A stretch of 64,000 bases of DNA from Poronia punctata (Eukaryota; Ascomycota; Sordariomycetes; Xylariales; Xylariaceae). The stretch spans positions 258,012-322,011 of the forward strand of contig MU401465.1 of assembly GCA_022579005.1 (NCBI GenBank), in the 5' to 3' direction. Of the stretch, positions 33,751 through 44,748 are shown piece after piece. The first letter of the stretch is position 1. Every line of letters begins with the position of its first letter. The translations under genes and the position numbers were made by a program. The notes beneath the pieces were generated by a model. It searched no databases. It was not told the origin of the DNA and saw only the letters and a program-made list of their open reading frames with translations.

Positions 33751-35938
33751 ATGTCTAGTCGAAGAATTCCTTTATCGACCAATCAAAATGTTGCCAACTC
33801 ACCTCTTCGAACTGCTGCCCTGAAGCAAAAGCGTACTCTTGCTCAGATCCAACGAGAAGACCAATATGGACAGCCACCTACAAAGAAGCTAGTCCTCGAT
33901 GCTAGCACGCAGCGTGTGATCAAGTCGCCAACGCAACAACTACGCGTCACCAAGAGTCAAATCCCTCTTCAAGCACGCCGTCCAACAACGACGACAACAT
34001 CAACAACCGCCTCTAACGCCACCACCTCTTACGATTCGAAGCTTTCACGGGCTAAATCCGTTTCCCGTGCCCAACCGAACGCTTTAGCTGCACCTGAGTA
34101 TGCCGAGGTTGATATCCGGGAGATCCAAGCATGGCAGGAGCACCACCGTGCCCGGTTTCCCAAGTCACTATTTTACTTTGACCAGATTCCCAACGACATA
34201 GCACATAGGCTCAAAAAGCAGATAGCTGCACTGGGTGGTGTGAGTTCATCTTGCTCCCTTGGACTCGTGTTGTACTCACAAAACCAATTATAGCGCGAGA
34301 CAGCGTTCTTCTCCGTCGATGTTTCCCATGTCGTGACCAGTCGGCCCATCCCCGTCGGAGATACAGCAGATCATAACGACGACCGGAGCAGGACCCTTGG
34401 AAAAGAGTCCACATCCCGGGAACCGGAACAAGAGACGATCAACCCCTCGTTGCTAACTCGAAACACCGACACCACTCTTCGAAGGCTCTTCGATGCCGAC
34501 TTGCGTGCCCGTAACCACCGAGTGCCACCGCAGCCTACCGACCGAACCTTGAGACCACCAAAGAAATCTGTTGATATCTTGATACGGGCAAAGGAGATGG
34601 GAAAGAAGATTTGGACGGTAGAAAAACTGTTTCGGACGACCCAATTGCTTTTGGAAACGGACCCCTACCGGTGTGCGGACTTGGCATACGGGCGCGGAAA
34701 ACATGTCCGTGCTGCACAGACCGAGTCAAGGGAGGAAGGAGATCGTAACCTTTTACGTCTCTTGCAGAATGAACGTGTCAATGGGCCGTCTGATCGCGAC
34801 CCCACGGTTCTGGCGCAAGAGCTGGTCTACTTCAAGGGCCCATATATCTACGTATACGATATTGAAGAGAAGAGGAAGCCGATCATGATAAAGGAGTATG
34901 CTAAGCCGGCGGACAAATCCAAAGGTGAATGGCCGCAATTCCAGACGGCGTCTATCGGCCGTTGCCCTTTTGTTGAGGATTCCGAAGTTCGAGAACAAAG
35001 AGAAGCTATGGAAGCAAGGGCAGCCGAGAAGGCCAGGGCTAGAGCGGCAGCCCAAGAAGCCCATGATAAAGCTCTGGAGAAGAAGCCGATACTACAGCCA
35101 CCTCGAATAGGGATGACTGCCCCGAAACCTGTGACGGGGAAGCGCACTCTTGGAGAGATGGAGCAGGGTCACAATCGTCAGTCCAGCGTGGCTTCTGCCA
35201 AATTTCCAACCCGCCCTCACGCGTTTGATGGGGAGAACAAGGACTTTCCCCTCAAGGCCTTCACCGGTCGATCGACCACTAACCGACTGGTTGGTTGTGA
35301 GCCTGTGGCTTCGGGCTTGCAGCAGCACAAGGTGACATCGGCTATCCGGTCACAGATGGTATCTTCGACTGCGGCCACCCCTGGTGTTATCACTGGCCTA
35401 AGCAAAGAAGTGCATGGCCTCCAACGCCAAGTACTGCAGCGACACTCGACGACTTCAACGCGGCAGCAAGATCAGCATCCTCGCCGCACTGGTGAGAACA
35501 CCATGGAAGATGGTGCCGTCAAACGTCCTACGACCCACGACCGGGCTTCGAGTCGAATGCATGGTGTCATAGACGGCAAGGCAAGAGACGATTCCACGCG
35601 TAAAGCCGAGACCACTAGCTCTAGGAAGAAGGAGCTAGACCGCGAACTCAAACCAGGGTACTGTGAAAACTGTGCCGAGAAGTACCTTGATTTTGACGAG
35701 GTAAGAAGAAGCAGCTAAAGATGTTTTTTGTGTATGCATATCGCTAACTATTATCTAGCATATCGAGTCCAAAGGTCATCGTAAATTCGCAGAGAATGAT
35801 GACAATTGGGTAGAGTTGGATGACTTGCTTGCCCAACTTGAGCGTATCCCTAAACGTCAGGCATGGAAGCCATCTCTGACTTGGAGTCAATCATCAGAGA
35901 ATGACGTATTCCTGGACCGCTCCGAATCGGTCTACTAA
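33751..35938 (+). CDS. DBF4: S-phase kinase regulatory subunit (Dbf4/Dfp1-Him1)
   Basis: Regulatory subunit of the Cdc7/Hsk1 kinase (DDK) that fires replication origins. Three exons, 33751-34239, 34294-35700 and 35759-35938, total 691 residues. The N-terminal motif-N region includes KSLFYFDQIPN and continues as TAFFSVDVSHVVTSRPIP, a degenerate BRCT-like module. The middle motif-M region includes PTVLAQELVYFKGPYIYVYD. The C-terminal Dbf4-type zinc finger is split by the last intron: PGYCENCAEKYLDFDE joined to HIESKGHRKFA, giving C-x2-C-x11-H-x5-H. A Lys/Ala-rich coiled segment and a long disordered linker lie between motifs. Introns of 54 and 58 nt have normal signals (gtgagt/atag; gtaaga, ctaac, tag). 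Without the last exon the zinc finger would lack both histidines. Confidence 0.94.
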
Positions 35939-36952
35939 AGGGCGGGCTCTTTCTTGTCACGTGGTTCGTTCTCTGGGTGGACCGAGTCCTTGACCAATCT
36001 TACTTCCTATCGCACCCTTCCCTTTCGTCAAGGTAGGTGTGATGCGGAAAGGCCCGAGTTTATACGTTGTCCGATGCCCTTTCCGGACTCGTGACAACTC
36101 TCTTCTACAGCTAATTTTTTAAATTTCTCTGGCGCGGCATGGAAACGCATGGTGGGGTATGGAGCATATTCGGTCTTCTTTTCTGTCTCTGGCTCATGGT
36201 CCATGGTATGGCCATGCTTGTATTTGCGTTGCATTGGGGCGAGCATGGGTGTAACATGTGCATTGCACCTGCTCCGGCATTCTTTGCATAGTGGAAGTTT
36301 CTGCTTCACCTCATGCTCCCTTGGTAGCGGTGACGGCGGGTGATGGTGGGTGATTGCTGTGGTGGTCTGGTTAGAGGCCAAACAAGGGTCGATGAAGATC
36401 ATGGATGGAACCAAGCGACTGTAGATATATTCTTTAAAGGGGCTTACTGGAACGTACGTGCTCGTCTATCAGCTGTATATTATCCAACGCTCAATACATA
36501 CAAAATGAAGTAACCCCCTCAGCCTCATCTACTCTATTGTGTAATCATGTTGGAACCTTTGATCCTCTACCATGCCCCTTGGTGGCCTCCTTTCAGCTTC
36601 CCCCTTTTCCTCTCTTTAACTCCTTTTTGCCCCCACCTTTCTTCTTGCTTGGGGGGATATTGTACTCTCTTGCTGTCCGGGACTACGAGGATGAAAAGGG
36701 GCTGGGTTCGGTAGTCAATATAAAGCAAACTCGTATAGGTTCTGAAAAGACAAAATGGAGTCGAGATATATAATCCTTATTTTCCTTGTAAGTAGTCTAT
36801 AAACGAATCTTCTTTCTCTAGCACTCTATATTCTAATTCCTTCTATCTTCAACTCCTTCGCCATCTTTTCTGTCTCAACCCCGTGGTACCACTTCATCAA
36901 TAACTCCCCCCTCCCTTCTCTATCTGTCAACATGGCTTTCCAAAACTTCTCC
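35939..36952. other. Intergenic region between convergent genes
   Basis: About 1 kb with no supportable gene; pyrimidine-rich near 36590-36650. Confidence 0.55.
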
Positions 36953-38299
36953 CTAAACCTCCATCCCCAACCTCTCCAAAAACCCTTTCAGCGTAACACC
37001 ATCCCCCTCATCCGCCCCTTGAAACGCCGGATCAGCAAGTCTCAAAATCCCCTCCACATCCCCGAGATCTTTGGGGGGATAAATCAACTCTGTGTTGATA
37101 AACCTCTTCACCTTCTTCCCCTCCTGACCCGAATAGCCAACAACGACATCCCAACCCTCACCCACCACGGCGCCGGCAGAACCTAAATCAAGGCAAACCC
37201 CATAAAACGGCTGCTCATACTTCTTCAGCAACGCCGGAAGCCCGAGAATCTCCGCCGCGGAATTATACCCGGCAATCTTGCCCAGGGGTCCGGCATGCTG
37301 ACACGACATCTTGGCAAAATGGCCCCCTTTCGCATCCGCCAGGGCGGCGGCCGCATCGCCGGCGACATAGACATCCCTATCCACGCGCAGGTATTCGTCG
37401 ACGAGTAATCTGCCCGACTTATCCCTTTTCTCCTTCTCAAAGAAATCGGTAAGTCCCGTGGCGTAAACTCCGGCCGTCCAAATAGCTGTCCTGGTCTCGA
37501 TCCTCTCGCCATTATCGAGATTCACGCCTTGTTCGTCGACGGAGGCCACGCCGGTGTTGAGGAGGACTCGGACGTTTAGATGGGCTAATGCTTGTCTGAT
37601 GTACGGTGTTGTTCCGTCGTCTCCTGGGCCGATTTTCGAGCCGCGCTCGATAAGCACCACATTCATTTTTTCTTTTTGTTGTTGTTGGGGTTGTTGTTGG
37701 GGTCCGAAGATGGTTGAAAGTCGAGAGGGTAATTCGGCAGCGACTTCTACGCCCGTAAACCCGCCTCCGCAAACGACTACCGTGTTTCTTCCTTTGCAAG
37801 GAGAAGTAGAAGTACAAGTAGATTCGGCAAGGGAATGGAGGTGTTTGTCGAGCTTGACAGCATCTTCAAACTGATCAACGGCGAAGGCGGCTTCTGGTTT
37901 TCCGAGAAGTCGTGATCCGGCGGCTAGGACCAATTTATCGTATCCTAAAACAGTTCCGGTCTTGCTTCCATTGTACAGGTAGGAGATTTCCCGCCTGTGG
38001 ATGTCGATGGAATCGACAGTCCCGGGAATGAACTTGATACCGCAGACGCGATAGATTTCCTCGACGGACTCGGTCATTTTTTCGGGGGCGGCTTCGTATA
38101 GACGGGGACGAAGGATGAGGTTTGCTGTTGGGGCGATGACGATTACTTCGATGTTGGAAGAAGTCTTGTTGTTGTTGTTGTTGTTTTTGTTGGAAGTATT
38201 GTTGGGGGAGAGGTTGAGTGTGATGAGACGACGGGCGGATAAGGCGGCCCAGAAACCGGCGAAGCCTGAGCCGATGATGATGATTCTTTGAGGAGACAT
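36953..38299 (-). CDS. FAD-dependent NDH-2/AIF-like oxidoreductase
   Basis: Pyridine nucleotide-disulfide oxidoreductase-fold flavoprotein, single exon, 448 residues. The FAD motif GSGFAG is at residues 10-15. The NAD(P)H motif is in VVVCGGGFTGVEVAAEL. A second FAD contact is in VYVAGDAAAAL. No redox CxxC pair is seen, so it is not a thioredoxin/disulfide reductase. It resembles type-2 NADH dehydrogenases and AMID/AIF-like proteins; electron acceptor unknown. Two lineage-specific low-complexity insertions (an Asn-rich one at about residues 31-45 and a Gln-rich one in the middle) are coded by triplet repeats. No clear targeting peptide. It is head-to-head with the Zn2Cys6 gene at 39035. Confidence 0.85.
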   Translation of the reverse strand: MSPQRIIIIGSGFAGFWAALSARRLITLNLSPNNTSNKNNNNNNKTSSNIEVIVIAPTANLILRPRLYEAAPEKMTESVEEIYRVCGIKFIPGTVDSIDIHRREISYLYNGSKTGTVLGYDKLVLAAGSRLLGKPEAAFAVDQFEDAVKLDKHLHSLAESTCTSTSPCKGRNTVVVCGGGFTGVEVAAELPSRLSTIFGPQQQPQQQQKEKMNVVLIERGSKIGPGDDGTTPYIRQALAHLNVRVLLNTGVASVDEQGVNLDNGERIETRTAIWTAGVYATGLTDFFEKEKRDKSGRLLVDEYLRVDRDVYVAGDAAAALADAKGGHFAKMSCQHAGPLGKIAGYNSAAEILGLPALLKKYEQPFYGVCLDLGSAGAVVGEGWDVVVGYSGQEGKKVKRFINTELIYPPKDLGDVEGILRLADPAFQGADEGDGVTLKGFLERLGMEV

Positions 38300-39034
38300 T
38301 GTTGATTTGTTTAGTGGATTGATATTTCGAGTGATAGTAAGTAGGGTATAAAAAACAAGGATAGAGTAGCTTGTGTTATTTCTCTAATGTCTTTCTTGTA
38401 GGTATTGGTATACAACTTCCCTTTATCATAAACGTCCAAAGGTATGATATATATATATATATATATATACAAATACGTGGTTGTCAACATCTCGTCAACT
38501 CGCTCGTCCATATCGGCTTCGGCTTTTCATTTCCCACTTACTCACGAAAGACATGACGACGGCAACCCGGCAACACACTCACCACTTGAAACGCCATCAT
38601 GACCCGAAACGAAATATCGACGGCTAAAACTAAACCTTTTGCTTACGAAATTCACAAAAACACATACCAGACGTCGTAAAAAGGTGTCGATGTGTGAGTC
38701 AGCTATGATGAAAAAGGGATGTCTTGATGTCTTGGCAAGCTGACATGAGATGACATTGCATCTTCGGCACACCGAAAAATACCGGTACCCCAAAACGGAT
38801 ACCCGTTACCCGCATTACGTGAATACCCGGGTGCCCGAAAACATTCATTCAGCTCAGTCGATTCCTTTACCTTGGCCAGTTCCCCGACTTTCAACTTCCG
38901 AGCCGCCGTCTGAAAAACAAAAGTAAGTAACCAAGTAAACCAACCAGCCTTTGACTTCAATCCGGGATTGACTAAAAGGTTAACTAGGTAACCAACCAAT
39001 TCCACAAGCCATCTACCTACCTAAATACACGAAC
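38300..39034. promoter_or_regulatory. Divergent promoter, NDH-2-like / Zn2Cys6 regulator
   Basis: A 735-base shared upstream region with an (AT)n tract (38446-38468), clustered ACCCGGG/TACCCGNNNACC-like motifs at 38780-38835, and CTACCT repeats just before the rightward ATG. Confidence 0.45.
38446..38468. repeat. (AT)n dinucleotide repeat
   Basis: Eleven to twelve AT units about 150 bases upstream of the flavoprotein start. Confidence 0.85.
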
Positions 39035-40086
39035 ATGGACACTGAAGACTCATCCTCTACCACGAATGGGGTGGTAGGAGGAGGAGCGGGAGTGAATGCT
39101 CGTGTATCAGTCGCCTGTCTATCCTGTCGTAGCCGTCATGTCCGATGCGACGCACGACAACCAAGCTGCATGAGATGTTCGGCCGAGGGGAAGACGTGTC
39201 AATATGTCAAGTCCCGTAGAGGAGGCTTGGATCGGGCCAGACTAGCCGAGCGTCGACGTGTAACCGATTCGCCGTCTCGTACGAGAGAGGAAGAGACAGA
39301 GACCCAACTGACTTTCACTTCATCGTCCGGACCTGGGAATCGGAAAAGAAGGGTTATTACCCAAGCTCAATTCCAATCGGATTCTGATAATGGCAACGAA
39401 GCGGGAAACAATAACACGTCCACGTCCACGCCTAGTTCATCGTTAAACGACCTAGCGGTAGAAGAATTCTCCTCCGTCGAGACAGACCTTCTCGTCGGAT
39501 TATTCTACAAACACTTCCACCCATGTCACCCCTGCGTCTTACCACGACACACTCTCCACCAGCTTCACTCGACATCGACATCGACATCGACATCAACATC
39601 ATCAGGCAGTAGCATAACCCTCCTAATATCCATCCTCCGCTTCATCGGATCCCTATACTCGTATTCCAACCGAGACCTCACATCCCAGCTAAACACCAAG
39701 ATCATCCAAGGATTCCTCACCCAACACCCACCCGACGACGCCTATCTAGTCCAATGCCATCTCCTCTATTCCATCGCTCTATACTGGAGTGCCGAAAAGA
39801 CGGAATCCCGAAAAGAAATCGATGCCGCGATTAGCTTGGCTTTGGACCTTGGCATGCATCGTCGAGATTTCGCCCTCGAACACGGCGGAGATGATGTCGT
39901 CGTGCAGGAGAGTTTGAGAAGGACGTGGTGGGTACTCTATTGCACGGATGCTTACTACGCCGCTATTAAACGGAGACCGACATTCCCGCTTTGCGATGTC
40001 GATACAGATACCGAACTTCCTTGTGAAGAGGACGAGTATGAATCAGGTGTAAAGTTCCTTTCCACCAGCGGCCGTCTTTGCTAAAT

Positions 40087-40125
<39 letters not shown>

Positions 40126-41300
40126 GATTCTTCACTAACCTTTCTTCAGTCAATACCCTCTCCCCCCAAAACCCTCGAAGACTTCGACACGCGGGAATTC
40201 ACCCTCGAAACGCAAAAGTTCTCCTCCTTCGCCTATCTCATAGGCGCAACCCGCAGCATCGCCCTGGCATTATCAGCCGGTTCGCCCAATACCGAGAGCT
40301 GGCTGTCTCCCACGACCATCGCCGAGGTCGACGCCATCATCGACTCGTGGTTTCTTCTCTTGCCCAAGGAGAAGATGGAGGTGTTGAAGGAGGGAAACGT
40401 AGTCGATGAACTCATGTTTCAGGCCCATATGGCCGTGCATGCGTGAGTTTGATACCTTACCTACATTACCTACCTTACCTACCTACGTATTCCCTTCATT
40501 CGGTACCGAATTTCTTCTTTTTTTCTTTTTCTTTTTCTTTTCAAGAACAGAGAAAAGAAGATGAGTGCCAGCTAACGTTATAAAACAACAACCCATCCAG
40601 AAACCTAATAGCCCTCCACCGTCCCTTCTCCCGCCTCCCCTACCACCCCCTAGAAGGAAAATCATCCTGTCTCGTCGAGCCCCCCCCCTCCTCCGCATCC
40701 GCCTCCGCCTCCCTCCTCCCAGGAAAGGATGACGACTCCTCCTCCTCCTCGCCCGAGACAACAGCCCACACACAACGCTGTCTCCAATCCGTCGAAGCCC
40801 AACTCCGTCTCCTCGTCTTACCCGCACCGCCCTTCCGTCGAAGCCCATTCACAGTGTGCATGACCGCCGCAGGAACAAACACACTGTTAGCCGCCATCGG
40901 CGCCTTATTCGCCGGTCGTCGAAAGGCTGTAGCTCGCCACCAACTCCGTCTCGTCCTGGGTTACATCAGGGCACTCGCCTCCGTCTGGCCCCAGGGTCGG
41001 TATAATCTTGTTGAGATCCAGACCATAGCCCAGGAAGTACTCGCACCCAAACATCGGCTGCAGTCTGTTACTTCGTCAGCTGGTTGGGATGGCACCGTCG
41101 CCAAGACGACGCAGGTGCAGGTGCAGGTACAGACACCGCAGACACCACCTGATATGGCCCCTGTGACCGACGGGCTGGCCTTCAACTGGAGTAATCCCGC
41201 GTTGGACTTTGGGGCCCAGGAAGGTCATGAACCCTTCTGGGGCCTCGACAATGAACTTCAACATGATATACCTATTTGGTTTAGCAGCTTTGTAACCTAG
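39035..41300 (+). CDS. Zn2Cys6 transcription factor, Fungal_trans type
   Basis: Zinc-cluster regulator of about 668 residues. Exons 39035-40048, 40150-40442 and 40601-41300. The cluster is Cys28, Cys31, Cys38, Cys45, Cys48 and Cys55 in C-x2-C-x6-C-x6-C-x2-C-x6-C spacing. The middle domain begins near LLVGLFYKHFHPCHPCVLP and continues with the helical block AISLALDLGMHRRDFALE then SLRRTWWVLYCTDAYYA, the conserved fungal regulator core. The first intron (gtaaag donor, ttcag) contains 35 consecutive T. The second (gtgagt donor, ccag) joins AVHA to NLIALHRPFSRLPYHP. Ser-Thr microsatellite-coded runs (TCGACA repeats near 39577) lie between the zinc cluster and the core. The likely target is unknown, but the neighbour flavoprotein shares its promoter. 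Confidence 0.9.
40090..40124 (+). repeat. T35 homopolymer in intron
   Basis: Thirty-five consecutive T inside the first intron of the Zn2Cys6 gene, between donor and acceptor. Length is probably polymorphic and error-prone. Confidence 0.9.
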
Positions 41301-41973
41301 TTCCCTCGAGGTCCCCTACTAAAAAAAGGGGGGCGACCCTTACCTGCTGTGGACAAGAACAGAGGCTCGAGTATAAGCAGATCGCCTCGCTTCCCACTCG
41401 ATCACATATTCTCCAAGACTCGACAGTACGCCCTGATGATCGGTTGATCAGTCGTCCATATTCCCAAAGCTATGATACATACATCTCCTAGTGTTTACAA
41501 TGGTAGCGGGGGGTAGAAAGGGCGAAAGGAACCTCATGTAACTACCATAGACCATCTTTCGGAAACGACTTTGTCAAGTTGTGTAATCTAGCTCGTTCCA
41601 CCTGCCATCGAGTCATTATACAGGCTCGAGAGCTTTGCACAAATGGACAGAGGTGTAAGGTCAGATTTCAGAAGGTAGAGGCTGGCAATGTAAATGGCTG
41701 CGGCTGTATGTTGGCATTTTACTAGTAGCATCAATATAAATGTAATTATGTGTACATTTGGCCTTTGTGCGGATCCTGGCTCTCACCCTTCTTCTTCAGT
41801 CTCTTATAGCAATTCCACATCGACTTCCTTCAGAGGCAAAACCACATACTATAAAAATTACAGTTTCGGCATCTAATCCTTCTGAATTCCTGCCTATAAC
41901 TACCTATCTTTGTAACATTTGTATTTACATAGGCGGTGAAATAATGGTGCCCCTTTTCCACCTTTCGTGGCTT
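41301..41973. other. Intergenic region between convergent genes
   Basis: No gene. The forward frame at 41758-42132 is antisense to the last C2H2 exon. Confidence 0.6.
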
Positions 41974-42975
41974 TTAAAAGCCGATCATTCTTTTTGTGCC
42001 CACAGAAGTCTGGAATTTAGTCTCGACCTCCCTGAAACGCATGAATTCGCAACTCTCACTCTCGAGGTGGTTGAAGATGCCACCAAGCGACACGAATTGT
42101 TGGCGGCAGGTAACGTTGGGGCAGTGGTATAATTTTTCCGTGTCTGTGGTTCCGGGATTGGTTTTACGTTAGCAATCCAAGAATTTCGCGGCAGCTTGCG
42201 CGAATAGAGAAGCGATGAGTAAGGGGTTTAGAAATGTATAACTTACGAATAGGAGCCCGTAGATGCTGGTTAAGCTGTCTAAGTAATTTGAAGCTCCGAT
42301 GACAAAGATAACACTCGAAGTAGCGCCCGTTGAAAGATTGGCTTGTGGCTTGGTACGCCGGTGACCCCTTCCAGTCGACGAGATTATTGGTGATGATATT
42401 ATCAGGGTCTTGGCTACACATAAACTTGTATATCTGGTCGCGGTTTATGTTTGGTGCCTCGGGGCACGAGCCCGTCTCTAGGTGATGCGAAACCCCTGTC
42501 GCTGTCGTGAATGTCTTCGGACAGCATGGGCATTCGATGGTGCTGCCCAAGTGCACGTACGATCGTAAATGCTATTTTATGACAGTATTAGTCTATCGGG
42601 TACGTGATTTATAACACTAGCTAGTGTCTGGGGGGATAGGGCTTAAACGCCATGTTCATGCCATGTTCATACCATGTTGATGTTGTTTAGACTTTTGAAG
42701 GCCCGCTGGCATTTGGAACACCAGAAGTGATTCTCCATCTCATGACGGGTCTTCTTCTCCAGGGTGGTAAAGCGCATGGGACACAAAGTGCACTTGTTCA
42801 CTGTCCAGTGTGAGTACCGATCCATATGCTGATGGGACGCTTCCGCCGAGATGAATGAGCATGGGCACGTATCGCATCTATAATGCTCCCAAGTATGGCC
42901 GGCCTCACACATGTGTTGATCACGAGCCTGCCATGACCCAAAGGGTTGGCTGCAATAATCGCACCGTACCGTCAT
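41974..42975 (-). CDS. C2H2 zinc-finger protein
   Basis: Three exons, 42975-42673, 42571-42247 and 42143-41974, total 265 residues. Introns of 101 and 103 nt (gtatga/aatag; gtaagt/cacag). It carries an array of C2H2-type fingers starting at TVRCDYCSQPF. Further units begin RCDTCPCSF, KCTLCPMRF, WCSKCQRAF, ECPCCPKTF and ECYLCHRSF. The last is the exon 3 unit LYHCPNVTC...GIFNHLESESC. This arrangement, with VDWKGS between fingers, matches a conserved fungal multi-finger family of unknown role; DNA, RNA or protein binding is all possible. Exon 3 is hidden behind a stop in intron 2, and reading on from exon 2 would truncate the last finger. The start ATG at 42975 lies directly before the first finger; an upstream exon cannot be excluded. 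Confidence 0.87.
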
Positions 42976-43436
42976 TGTAGCGATCAAGTAAGCATTGGGG
43001 CCCTCCAACGGCCGAGGTTTCTTGCAGTAAAACCCCTACAAGAAGGTGTCTGAACGTTTCTAGTCGGACGCACAGCACTGTAAAGTTAGGGAAGGATTTG
43101 GGTTGGAACTTGGCGTATAGGTGGCCGAAGTCCTTCTTTTCTTGTAAGGGAGGGCAAACAGACAGAAAGAGGGTGAGTTGCACTTTCAAAGTCCCCGAGG
43201 TAGATATGTTCTTATACGTAATTCGAGAGAACGGACAGTCGTGCTTGCCTACCTAAGGTTACTTGACACCTGCCTAACATGTTCAATACCTACCCGTACC
43301 GGGAAAGGGTGAGGGGATTCAATCGTTATTACGAGTACCTAGGTCGCCAACGCAGTCCAGTTATAAGAACCGTTCCTTCAGGAAACAAGCGTTATATAAA
43401 ATGGATTCCTGGCCTTTGTGTACTAGGGGGTCCACC

Positions 43437-43458
43437 CTTAGAAAGAGGGGTTTCTAAG
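43437..43458. repeat. Inverted repeat (8-base arms)
   Basis: CTTAGAAA and TTTCTAAG separated by six bases form a perfect 8-bp stem. Flanking G5 and C8 runs could extend it imperfectly. No U-run or gene follows, so it is not called a terminator. Confidence 0.6.
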
Positions 43459-44007
43459 TGTCCCCCCCCTGAGTAATTAGTCGGAACTAGAAGCATTGGC
43501 CTAAGTATGTGAGTACCTACATAGGCAATTAATTACGAGTAAGTAAAAAGAATAAAAAAGTCTAGTCCACTCCGCCAAAGGCTCCGCGAGGGTCAAACCT
43601 GCAAAGCCTCCGACAGAGTAAGTAGGTAGGTCATCAGACCACTCTGCCAGACGTTGGAATTTTGCAGCCCTATTATTAAACATATACCACCCAAGGTCTT
43701 AAGTAAGCAATATATCTTTTTTAGCAATGTTTCTTTTCTAACAGCGGCTGTTTTGCTAAACAACGCTTCTCTCACTACACACTATTTCTCGCCATGGTAC
43801 CTATTGATGGTCAGGTCTTGCCCGTGCAGACCACCTACATGTAGGCGTGGATGGTTCCTTCCTCATTTATCGGCACCTACTGACTTATCTCATTCATCAG
43901 CTGCCTTGAGGCGTTCAGTGGTGGTTCTCAATCCCTTGGCCTAGGAGGAACCTTTGTTCTCCAGTTCCGGACCGACTAGACTTTGGAACTTCTTATCCAG
44001 GGTAACC

Positions 44008-44062
44008 CCGGGTCCCTAATACCGGGTCCCTAATACCGGGTCTCTAATACCGGGTCCCAAAT
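44008..44062. repeat. 14-bp direct tandem repeat, about four copies
   Basis: Unit CCGGGTCCCTAATA at 44008, 44022, 44036 (one T substitution) and 44050 (degenerate), followed by a half copy. Confidence 0.85.
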
Positions 44063-44748
44063 CCTGGGTTGGTGACCCGACAGATTGGCACAAGGGAATA
44101 ACGGACCAATTTAAACCAGCGTGGATCTAGATCTAACACCTTGAAACCGATTAATCACCGCCTATCTACAACTGGTTAGTTGGATCACCGGGGTCTTGGA
44201 CACCCTGATTATCACATCAGTTCATTCCTCGGAGAACTAGCACTACCTATCGATGCATACAAGTAGGATGGAAAGTTGAGCGAGAAGAAGATCACTGGTG
44301 GACAAAATGTACGTGCATGCAGTTATGGGTAGTGGAGGAAACAGATGAAGAAAACCATTCAAGCTCGACGTCGAGACATAATACGGTACACGGCCTCGAA
44401 GACATTGTGGGAAAGGTCCATTATGCTATTTACGGCCTCGCTAGCGTGTACCGCTCTTTGTGCGGTTGTCGACGCTCTGGGCATGTCCAGCATACACAAG
44501 GTGCCCGACAAAGGGTCATTGAGCACCCATTTTCAGGTCAAAGCAGTCCGTCCCCTATTATGCCTTCTTTTGGGTACCCGATTGTAAAATACATCATGTT
44601 GGACCGCGAAAAGAAATATTTGGTCCGTCGAGTCCATGACGACGGATGAGAGACCGTGGTGAATTTTCCCAAACGCAGAAAAACGCAACATTCGACCGCG
44701 AATAATCCCAAAATCGAAATAAGAGCCTCACCTTTATTAGCAGAAGCG

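Larger units (their letters stand above)
42976..44748. promoter_or_regulatory. Divergent intergenic region with repeats
   Basis: A 1.77-kb stretch between the C2H2 gene and the SRPK-like gene. No gene supported; a forward frame at 44345-44587 has one hydrophobic segment but no family resemblance. It contains an imperfect hairpin (43437-43458) and a 14-base tandem repeat (44008-44062). Confidence 0.45.

Noticed and set aside
41758..42132. Forward frame of 125 codons with a signal-peptide-like start
   Set aside because: It starts at TTG rather than ATG and is antisense to the final C2H2 exon, which has real motif support.
44345..44587. ATG frame of 80 codons with one hydrophobic segment, just before the SRPK-like gene
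   Set aside because: No family resemblance, different frame from the kinase, and no splice junction linking them; likely leader or promoter.
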